Shown piece by piece: positions 47,862 through 58,800 of a DNA stretch of 64,000 nucleotides. This DNA is from Haliotis asinina. Lineage: Eukaryota; Mollusca; Gastropoda; Lepetellida; Haliotidae. Under the pieces are notes generated by a model. It made no database searches, was not told where the DNA came from, and saw only the letters and a list, made by a program, of their open reading frames with translations. The position numbers and the translations under genes are program-made. Positions within the stretch are counted from its first letter, which is position 1; each line of letters starts with the position of its first letter. The stretch is taken from assembly GCF_037392515.1 (NCBI RefSeq), contig NC_090291.1:16829501-16893500 (forward strand), given 5' to 3'.

Positions 47862-49013
47862 GTGAAATTTATGCTAGCAAGGATGTGTAAAATGCAAAAT
47901 TATGTAAAACAGTGCCTCACTTTGTGTTAATGTCATCATACAGGTGATGACAGTGTGAACTAATCATCGAACTTTGAAATGATGACAAAATCGGCCATGA
48001 GGAATCGATGTCATCTTGTCATTGAACAAAATGCCCAAACATTGATCTGTGATACACCTTTCAATTTGATGCAGTTGTGTATGACACCACCCCAATGAGT
48101 AACATGTTCATTGAAATTCATCTTATTTCATTTGGCTGATGACAACAGTGATGTAGAATGACATGATTCTAGATGCCTCAAGTGGAGTCGGTATGATCCT
48201 TGTCTTCACTTAAGGTACCTAAAGATGAAAGCAATGTAATTTGAAAAAGTCCTGGCAATGTACTTTGACTTATGCCCTGCCCAGCCAAAGACAGCTCCCT
48301 GGGCCTATTTATAGAAGATTTTACACCTTGTATTTTCCAGTTTGTTGTACAAATGTAAAGATGAAAACTGCCAAAACCAATAATTTATTTTTACTAGGAT
48401 TATTTTAGTGTATTAGTGAGCGAGGTAGTGCATTGTAGGCATGTTTTTAGTGTTCATGAAAAAGGTAGTGTACTTTAGTCCTATTTCTTGTGTAATTCAC
48501 ATGTATACAGTGGATGTACTTCATTATTGGGTGGCTTAATACCTTAACAAAGAATTGATTAATGAATTGATATTTTCCTGTCTTTGTTTTGTTTTCAGTA
48601 TATTAGACAGGCATATTTTTTTATGACTTTGCGCATTTACCTATTAATCGATTCAGCGTGATGTATGAACTCAAAGCTGTACAGTAGTTAGTAGTAGCAC
48701 TGAGACAGCTGTGTATTTACAAACATATCCTATAATGCCAAACAATGCATATTGTACATTCGTCAACAGGTGATTGTGATTGTGTTGAACTATGGTTATC
48801 ATAAAGGCAGTTAGAATTTAACCCAGGAATCACTTATTGATTGTTTTCTTTCAGGTGGTACGTTTAACATTTTGATACTACAAAATATTTTGGAGCAATT
48901 TTTTCATGTACCCTTGTACGCTATGTTTGAGTTTACTATCATTATTCCAGGTATTTTTATCAATGTTGTTCTTTGATATAGTTATTTCACTAACACACTT
49001 GATATTTCTAACA

Positions 49014-49100
49014 GTGAAGTGGTGCAGCCTAGTGGTTATCACATTCACTCATCATGCTGATTCAATTCCTCACATGGTACCACATGTGAGGTATTTCTAG
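49014..49100 (+). mobile_element. SINE family A fragment (head only)
   Basis: Contains GTGCAGCCTAGTGGTTATC and a degraded B-box region; truncated at both functional parts of the tail. Confidence 0.6.
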
Positions 49101-49933
49101 CAGTGCTTTATAGTGTAGTAATAATCCACAGAGCTTTGTGATTCTGCATTTTCTCCAGACTTTCCCTGCAATACGAGTATCAAGTGAGAAACATATATCT
49201 ATATGATATACCTATCAATAATGTGAAGCCTTTTGCAAAAGAGGTAGTCAACACAGAGACATGAATTTTAGACAGTTTATACATAAAGTTTTAAGATGAG
49301 GTTTTGATTGAACATTTTGTTTCCATGTATTGTGTCGCAGTCTTAACGTCAGTGTTACAACTTGGCTTGTTTACATCTAATATCTAACAATATATCTTTT
49401 TTATAACTGATACATTGTTGTAATATTTGTTTTTCACATATTCCATTTCATACTGTGAAGCAATGTACATTGTGCTGTTTCTTCTAAAACAAAGACATAC
49501 AGCAATAATTTAAGTTTGAATAAAATGTCATCACTGCTGAACTAAGCAAAGCTACCATCCTGCATAATAAATTGTTCATCATCATTGCTATGATAGTCAA
49601 TGTAGCATTTCTGTAACCAACACAACCTCTTTAATGTGGACCCGTTTATTCAGCAACTGATGGGGGTTAACTGTCAGGCTGGTCACATGACTTGCATTTA
49701 GGAACTCCAGGCTAGGAGGTTTTCATTGTCTTTTGTAAATAAACAGCATATTTATTTATTGTTTACTTTTCATAGTTTTGTACGTACATGCAAACAAATT
49801 CAGTATTAATGCTCAGTTTTTGTATATATCATGTGTTCTGTTGTCTTTTTATCCCCTGCAATGCATTTTGTGGGAGATATTAAAATGGACTCTGTCTGTT
49901 AACCTGTGGATCTTCGACAAACTCTAAGGCACA

Positions 49934-50085
49934 TAGATAGACCTGGTGGTGAAGTGGTGCTTTTTGGCAGTTTTGGATGTCTGAGTAAAATATTTTCCAT
50001 GACTGTTTGACTGATAGACCTGGTGGTGATGTGGTGCCTTTTGGTTGTTTTGGGTTTCTGAATAGTATTTTATTGTATTTCCATG
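49934..50085 (+). repeat. Two-copy direct duplication (about 79 bp)
   Basis: GATAGACCTGGTGGTGA.GTG followed by TTTTGG.. and TTTCCATG occurs at 49934 and again at 50013. Confidence 0.7.
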
Positions 50086-50464
50086 GCCAGTTGACTTTGT
50101 CTGAAATTGATGGTATTGCTCTTAACCATTCAGTGTTTCTTCTCCAAACTTGGCACATGGACTGGTCCGATCATGAACTAGGGATATTTCATAACTGAAA
50201 TTCATACTGATAAACGTAAATCATTCATTACACAACACATAAGACAATGACCAGTGTACAAATATGTTTATTTATCAGACGTACATCCACTAGTCATATG
50301 ACTGACATGGAAGACAGTGTACAACTATATGCTCATAATGGATTACCTATACACACCTGGCTGCTACGAGATGACAATGATGGAGGTAGTACACGCATAC
50401 ACAAAAGGAAGATGTACCTGCACAGAATCCAGGAGGTTACAAACTATCATAAACTGTGGGTGTG

Positions 50465-50730
50465 TTTTTCCAGGAATATCTTGAAGGATTTATGCCCTGC
50501 TATAGTAAATAGTCCCTGCTGCTGCAAAATTTGTGTCTCTTTTTCAGAAATTATCTCAGTGAATTTGGTCACTGGTATTTCCAGGAATATTTTGAATGAT
50601 TTCTCTCCCACAATAGCAAATAGTCGCTGCTGCTGTAGAATTAATACCACGATAATGACTGGAATTTTCATGAACATCTTGAAAGATTTCTTTCCATCAA
50701 TACTGAATAAAAAGTTCTGCATCATAATTT
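50465..50730 (+). repeat. Three-copy degenerate repeat inside an open frame
   Basis: Blocks beginning at or near CCAGGAATAT.TTGAA and followed by ATAGTAAATAGTC.CTGCTG recur three times, about 100-130 bp apart. They lie in a 168-codon plus-strand ORF (50247-50753) whose translation repeats the pattern RNIL.D..P.I.N...CCC. No family is recognised and I do not call it a gene. Confidence 0.55.
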
Positions 50731-52309
50731 ATGTATCTCTTTTTGAGAAATAACCGAAGTGCATTTGGTTACGGGTGAAAGGATGTACTCTAAATTCAGC
50801 AACAAGAGTATCAGTCTCTTGAGAAAGCATTAACCCATAATAGAGGAAACATAGAGGATGTACATGCAGTTCATGACGTTGGGGCTGGTGACAAAACACC
50901 TGGACTGACTGATGGCTATGAATGGCAGCACTAATTCCTGATGTATACATAAGAGGAACTAGCACACATTTACAGGTTATTCCACACCTACATGATATAA
51001 CTGTTATACTTGTATTGGATAGTATACTCTACAAGAGCATCTCCAGAACAAGATCTGCCTCCAATAAACCAACTAATACCTCATGGATATTTGCATTTTA
51101 CCTCTTGAAGTTTAGGGAGACCTCAGGGAAATATTGAAAGTCACTTGAAAGTATAGCGTTGTCTGGTCACTGTTTGTACTGGACCTGATATCTCAAAACA
51201 AACTTAAGCTTTTACTCAAATCTCAAACTGAGTTTGACAATTTGAAACAGCTGAATTTCCAACTCAATCGTATTTCTAAATTCAAAAAGCCCAAACAAAT
51301 CAAGTAACCTATGTACAAAACGTGAACTATCTCCTATGTAAAAGATCAATTTCATTTTTGTCTGGGAAATGCATTTTCCTGCACTTTCTCAAATTAGAGA
51401 ATAAATGTAAAAAAACACTCAGACTTTTGTTTTCAGAAATCGGGGCCAGCTGGTCTTCTGATCAACAATCTACAGTGACTGAGGTACGTAGGTTGTGTAG
51501 CTACATGTGACAGCCGGGCAGTAATTCATGAATGTAGTAGTGCTAGGTATTGTCATTTAGTGTTGAAATGCACTAATATACAAAAGCTGAATCCTCTAAT
51601 TTCTTTTAATTAATGACAATATCAGAATTCAGATACCTGTTTATTAATGTCAATGAATATCTGCCATGTCAACAAGTTCTGTATCAAGATTTAGATGCTA
51701 GGAGACTTGCAGAGCAGATTGATAACAAGGACACTTTTTCAGCGATGTATCAGAAAACAATTTACATGCATAGTTGGACAAGGAGAAGCATAAAGGTCTT
51801 CTAAATAGGCACTTCATTTGTTTGGACAGCTTTAGGTTTAAACAAAGGATATAATTCAAAACAAATTAACTGCACAAAATAATTCAATCAACATTTTAGT
51901 TTTCATTGTGTAAACATGTAAAGTTTCAATACTTATAAAAACAGATTCCATGATTTTTTTTCTTTAGGAAAAGACAATTTGTTGAGATGTTGAGAAAATA
52001 ACATTTAAACAATGTATGTACAATTTCAAAGCTGTTGTTTTCAACATTCAACACTAAATCATCTGTTTCCCTCTTCTGTAAAATTATTGTTAAGACATTA
52101 ACAACTTGAAAATATAAACTGTAGAAAATATATCATGTAAAGTCGGCAAAACTATATACAACATTTCACTATGTACAGGACAGTTTGAGGTACAGGTGTA
52201 GACATGACAGCGTTAAACCAAACTGACACCATGAAGAATACAAATTTAACGTAAATCTTAAAAATACTACATCAATACAGCCATACAAGAAATGTCAGCC
52301 ATGCTTTAA

Positions 52310-52630
52310 TGGGGCACTGATCCAGAACGATTAATGTTTCTCAACAACTGTCTAATTACAAAACCAACCTAGTGGTGGTGCATGGTTAAACTTGAAAAGA
52401 ATTTAATGTGTTGTCATAAAAATGAAGATGGAAATAATTTATCACCAAGTAAACAATATTTCATTTCCGTTGATAGTTCTATACTTACACTATCAAATGC
52501 CCATGCAAGTGGTGCAGTAGAGGTCACACACCAGTCAAGAATTCTGGAATATCATCTGGGTCCTCATGGGAGAAAAACAACAACAAATGCAACAAAGAGT
52601 TCACGAAAATTGCTCTGGATCAATGCCCCT
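52310..52630. mobile_element. 321-bp TTAA-flanked MITE, short relative of the 17991 element
   Basis: TTAA at 52306-52309 and 52631-52634; ends TGGGGCACTGATCC and, reversed, AGGGGCATTGATCC. Its left 70 bp and right 140 bp align well with the two ends of the 17991-20046 element, while most of the interior is absent. It therefore looks like an internally deleted copy. Confidence 0.75.
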
Positions 52631-54934
52631 TTAAGTGTCACACTACATTTGTAACAGTCTGTTTCGAAAGAACGACTACTTCTATGTATGCTTCGGTCTG
52701 TGCAGCCTGAGAATATTGCTTGTATGCAAAACAAAAGTTGGTGAAAACAAAGTATTTTGGATTTTAATATGAAACATGACATCTCAGCTATACCCATCAC
52801 ATTATTCTGATTCAAACTGAAAACAAAGTACCATAAAAACATAAATGCTACAATCCTATTGGCTGATATATCGAACAACTATAATGTTTAGCAATTCATC
52901 CATATAACAAAAATACAATAACATAAACAAACTCACATACAGAGATAAATAAACAGGCATTAATGCCATCGACCAAAACTGGCTGTATAAGGTTATATTA
53001 AAATCACATTTTTCCTGAATTTAACTGACCTTTTAACCATTACATATTTCCAGAACATCATTTCATGAAGGGTCATGAAGATTTGGCAGTTATCACTTTA
53101 TGCAGAAAGGAATATATTAAGTATTACTGAAGATTGAAAGTGAACATTTAGTTTGTCCCTGCTTGAAGGTAATGCTAAGTATGTTGCTTTTGGTCTTGGC
53201 ACTATCTCATATTTTGGGGCACAATAGAGTTCAATTTTTTTGTTGACTTATAACTAACTGTAAAATACCCCCCAGACTAAAGTACTTAATTTTAATGAAT
53301 TTTACATGCATTCTTTGGATATATAATCGTACAAACAAATAATCTCGTTTTCACACAGGTATGAAATTATGTAAATCCATGTCCTATTTAGGCTCTAGGA
53401 AACACTTATACCTTGACACATGTACAATTCTATATACACAACTCATGGACCCATTCACACACGCTACAATGATAACCTGAAATGTATACATTTTTAACAA
53501 TCTACATTGTGAAATACACTTTTAAAGTACAATATGTACAAATATCTCCCATTCCAAAGCAACAATATGCAGTTTCTGTGGTGCGTTTCAAGTATACAAG
53601 GTTCTGACCTCAAAGTCTTTTCAGGAACAGCCCTTTCCAGTTTAATGGCACTGGAGGGTGTAATTGTCAATGTACTACACATAGATACCACAGGTAATGT
53701 TCAATATCCAGAAAGTCCTTGTCAAAATGAGAGAAAGCATTGTGAATTTCTGCAGCTGGTCACTGATTAGGAAATACGATTAGCCAAAACCTAAGCAGAG
53801 TTCCAGCATGCTAAGTCATAGCAAGTCAACCAAGGATGTACCTCTTTAAGGACTACAGTTTCAAATGCACTTGATACCATCACCATAGTTGCTTTCTAAC
53901 AATCTGTTTCCACAAAATGCAATTTCTGTCCCTTCTTCCCAGTCTTCATGATGATTTTGGAAGGGCAATTTTTTGCTGATACAACAAAAAATGCCTTCAG
54001 CTGTGCTGAACTCAGAAATTCCCCTTCAAGATATTTACCAAAATGTGAGAAACTTGTTGGATATTTGCCTTACCATCCCTAGAGATGAACATGCAGAACA
54101 ATACAATTTACTCACTCACTCAACATTAGAATATTATATAACACACTCAAACACATATCAAAGACACACCAATACTGACTTAATGCAGACATATATGCAC
54201 TCATATATGTACATCGAATATGAAAATGTAATTAACATAGTCCATATCTTTACAGGCTGTAAAACATACGGAACAATTTAATGGGAATATTTGTATTGTC
54301 CACAGGGCAGATATATGTTCTGTTAAGGATGGTGTGAAGCTTTACCATTATCACCCTTAAACATCTAGACTGGTGAATATAGCATATATCCCACGAGGAG
54401 TGACTGAGGAATTATGTTTTTACATAATGAACAGACTTTTGAGATGGCCTTGACATTTTGGTTAATGACAACTGACTAGTTCACTTATAAAACCTGCACT
54501 TCATTATTTATGCCAATATTATTATACGTGGGCAGTTTCAGAGAATCCTATTTCAACTTTTCATCTACAGTTATGCAATAGTTGAGTCCTTTCAATATGC
54601 ATTACAAAAATGGATGGAATAAAATTAAATGATGTAATGTAAAGGGAGGTAACTGGTAAAGTCCAACTTATGATACTCTTTTCAGAACTCAACCCTCTCA
54701 AAGATTATTATAAAAGGATCGTGATCTGACCTCTGACATGTTCATGGTAGTCAAAATGCACGGTTCTGATATTAAGAGACAGTATCTCTAACACTGACAT
54801 GGTTAGACAACCTTGTGACCTTGGGAATACAACAAAACTGACGAAACTGAATCATCACATTTATATCATGGGTCCAGACGCTGTGTTTTTTAATAATACT
54901 TTAAACATGGCACTGTTTATAGGATGAAGGAAGT

Positions 54935-54940
54935 TTTATT
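54935..54940 (-). promoter_or_regulatory. Possible poly(A) signal of the minus-strand ADAMTS gene
   Basis: First AATAAA on the minus strand after the stop at 55746, giving a 3' UTR of about 0.8 kb. If both this and 47186 are used, the two transcripts do not overlap. Confidence 0.25.
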
Positions 54941-55745
54941 TCTGTAACATTCAAACTAAGAAGGGAGAGATAAACAAGAAATGACAGATTTAGAAAAATG
55001 TAGTGTCATACTTTTGTTGTAAATAAGAATAGTTTCAGTTAATATTTTGGTCACAGTGAAAAGTACAAGGACCGTCTTCACATGTAGCAAATATTATGTT
55101 GGGATAACAAAAGTTTTGGTCAGAGCCTAAACCGACCATGAAATGTCAAAATGGAAAATAAAGATACTTTAAAAGTAAATTGATGTAGAACATTTCTACA
55201 ATGTCAATAATTTTTTATGCACAACAGAAGATTTCAGCCTAATTACACTTTAAACATCCATATTCATGTATAAACTTGTATTATGATACCAGTATTCAAT
55301 CAATATCAACAGCTGTCCCACAGTCTTGTGGAACTGCTGACAATACACGTACACTACCTAAATAATACAGTAATTTTTCGTTGTTCAATCATCATGCTTT
55401 CTCATTTCCACTAGTTGAGTCAATGAATAATGGTGTCTGCTTTTGTTTAGAAAACAATGCATACTCTCTCACAACATTGTCAACATCAATGTTTTCGACA
55501 CTGACTGCAACTGTCAACAAGTATTTTTCCCCAAATGGCAATGTCTAACAATCAGACAGCCTTCTGTTGTTAACAGTTTTGGACACAGATGACATGCCTT
55601 CAAAAACTTGCATACATTCAGCCACATGTCAGTCGACATGGTGAATAAATACATGACAATGAGAACAAATCACAACCATGCATGCACGAGATCGGAGGTT
55701 TCGGGCTGGTGTGAAGCTGGTCCTGTAGATGGCGCTGTTCTCATC

Positions 55746-55855
55746 TCATGTCCCTTGGCAAGTCTTGCAGCAGCTCTTGCGGTAGTAGCGTCTGTCACAC
55801 GCCTTGTGTTGTCGGACTAGTGGACACCAGCTCTCTGTGTCCTCGCACACTGGTT
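55746..55855 (-). CDS. PLAC domain, terminal exon of minus-strand ADAMTS
   Basis: Acceptor cctgtccacag; C from the previous exon plus AA gives Gln. It reads QPVCEDTESWCPLVRQHKAC, DRRYYRKSCCKTCQGT and stop TGA (55748-55746). The PLAC cysteines and WC..V..H are conserved, and the 110-nt length equals the plus-gene terminal exon. Confidence 0.95.
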
Positions 55856-58800
55856 CTGTGGACAGGTGATACAGGGATTACATCATGGTGGCTGTGCTAC
55901 AGGGCAAAACTGGACATAACGTATTGCATCTTGGACTAATAACATTAAGAAAGGACACACAAAAATTAACCTGTGTTGGACCTCGGAGCATAAATGTTCT
56001 AATGACTTACTAAACAAGTGCTTGCCACAAATGTGGCAATGTTCCCCGCTGCTTGAGAAGAATGATATATTTATAACATATTCACTACATTTCACTTTTT
56101 TGCTCACACACAAGATGAGTGAAATGACTACTGACTGGATAATTGATCACACAATGTAGGCTATCAACAAAATTAAGGACACTGGTTGCAATGTTTTATG
56201 TGCTAACATAAGTGTCGTGGTCACAATAAAGAATAAGGTCAAGGTCATTCAAATTGACAGGTTTCTGCCTAACTCCACACTATAGGCTGTCAATACATTT
56301 TAAGACATTGAGTACAACAGTTCATCAGATATCACATTAAAAAGAGTTTGAAGTGGTCAAAGAGTCAGGGGTACCTTGAAAATAAGGTCAAGGTCACCCA
56401 AGCTGACTGCCGTCTGCGTAATTCCCAAATGTGGGATGCTACCAAATTTGAAGACACAGGGTTCATGAGATACTGTGATAACTAGAGTTGTGGTGGCCTT
56501 GAAAATAAGGCCAAGGTCACCAAAATCAACTGGTGTCTGCGTAATCCCCCTGTCACCAAATCTGAAGACAACAGTTCATGCGATATCATGTTAACAAAAA
56601 ACGGGACTTGCGTATGTACGGACGCTGCTGAATAGATAGTCCCCCATTCCATGAGCGCAGGGACAATTAAAACAAAAACAAAAGACTTAACAAATGCTCC
56701 TGTTCTGATAATGTGTGGTATTTGGACAGACGTCATGAGATTTTCTAGATTCAGTCACTTTAATTATTACAAGAGTATTACACACAGAATGTTTCCTTTT
56801 GCCCTTGTCCATACAGTACTAACTCACCCTAGAATACTCTCAGAAAGCAATACAGAGGCTATCAAAGCAGTTGATGATTCATGAAATCATGGTACAATCA
56901 GCCTTAGTTTGCAGGGGCGGCGGGGTAGCCTAGTGGTCAAAGCATTTGCTCGTCACGCCGAAAACCTGGGTTCGATTCCCCACATAGGTACAATGTGTGA
57001 AGCCCATTTTCTGGTGGCCCCCGCCATGATATTGCTGGAATATTGCTAAAAGCAACGTAAAACTCACTCACTCACTCACTCACTCAGCCTTAGTTTGCAA
57101 TATGGCCTCCGTATTGTCGTATTTATCAGCTCTTGTGATTGTAACGCGCTAAACATAGAGTCTTGGACTAAACGTCTTGCATTTAAATCTGACCTCTTCC
57201 ATCATAGTTTGGTCACTATCTTGCCACAAATTAATCATAATGTATTCAGTCACTGGATGATAAGAAGATGCTGTTTTGTCATCATTAGTAATAAATAGTA
57301 TTTTACTCTCTTATTACCTTTATTACCTTCGAGGGTGAATATATCCGGGTTCATATTTTTCATACAATGTTCTCAGGCAAAATATCACTTTGTCCATGGT
57401 GTCATGACATCATAACAATGTTATGACGTCATGTGTCATCTGTGACGCTGCGTTCTACAACGGGTAGCCAGGATAGGTTTGATAGTAGACTTGGGTTCAT
57501 TTTCCTCAATTTAACGACTTTGGTAATAAACAGAATACTATATTCATGCCCATAACATTCTATGTTTACGACACTCGTGGCTAAATATTGGTATCTCCCT
57601 CACTCTCGCATTGGAAATACCAACATTTAGGCACTCATGTCGTGAACATAGTATGACATGGGCACTCAGATTATATCCTCTATAACTATTGCCAGTTTAG
57701 CCACTGCATGTCTAGATTATGTATCAAGTGTACATTACCAGCTTGAACAAGAAATTCTCTATGCTCCTTCTTATCATATTTTATGAATATACTTTAGGAA
57801 CTGTGTTTCTGTAAAACATGTTCATTTCAGGGATAAGTTGTCAGTCTACTCCTGACTACAAAATCAGGAACTATATGAAAAATAAACGCAGATGAATTTT
57901 AATTCTGGGTCATCCACTGATCCAACATTTTGAGAGAACAAAAACATGCTACTGTATGTATCAAAGCCATTCATCTATGCAATTGATGTCATTTGGTTTG
58001 GAAGTATACTGTAAACTGAAAACAAAAATGGAAAACAATTTCACCCAATAGTTTGCTATTTTTATATCAGCCATCAAAATGATTCTATGTTGTATTTTCC
58101 TGCAATCAAACAAGCTGGAACCTGAACTTACGATCTTTGGACGGACATATTCCAGCATTGCATGGTCTGGATGTGTGGGGCTTGCTGCGAGACTTGCAAG
58201 CAAATGGGTGTGGTCTTCTCTGGCTGTCAATGCACTTGATGCTTCGTACCTGGATGCCACGCCCACATGTGGCAGAACACTGCAATACAACGTCCTGGTG
58301 GTTATACTCAGGAACAACCAATCACAAGGACAATGATTTAATTGTTTATTTCTACTCCTATCTACTCACAAAGCAAAAGGTATCTTGAAATGTTATTGAT
58401 GAGAATGTTAATGAGAAAGATGGAATCAACTTTTAACTATGACACTTACACTAGTGGGAGATAATTCAACTACAACTGTCTAAGAAGCTTTGAATTAATT
58501 TGTATTCGGTACCATCGACACAAAGCACTGAGTTGGACTGTGTGTAGAAGTGTACCAAAATATGTGGTGATGCAGGTGTATTTCAGGTGACTATTACCAG
58601 TGTGTGAGAGAATGCAGGTGGGTGCCAGGTGTCAAATACAAGTGTGCTCGTCAACCAGGTGATATATACTACTCAAAGTGAAAAAGTGATGGACAACCGT
58701 CATTCATGTTCTTCCATATTTCTACTGGGTTATATCTTGGTTTTCAAAGTAAGCGTCTCTGGCTGCCCTATTAGGAAAACTGTCAAGACAGGGTTGCTTT

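Larger units (their letters stand above)
46052..55745. other. Region between the two convergent ADAMTS stop codons
   Basis: 9.7 kb that must contain both 3' UTRs. No convincing coding exon was found. It contains the Mutator-like element (47360-47861), a truncated SINE (49014-49100), duplicated blocks (49934-50085 and 50465-50730) and a 321-bp TTAA-flanked element (52310-52630). The rest looks like ordinary AT-rich non-coding DNA. Confidence 0.6.

Noticed and set aside
52564..52878. 104-codon minus-strand ORF
   Set aside because: Overlaps the end of the 321-bp TTAA element and AT-rich DNA; hydrophobic low-complexity translation with no recognised domain.
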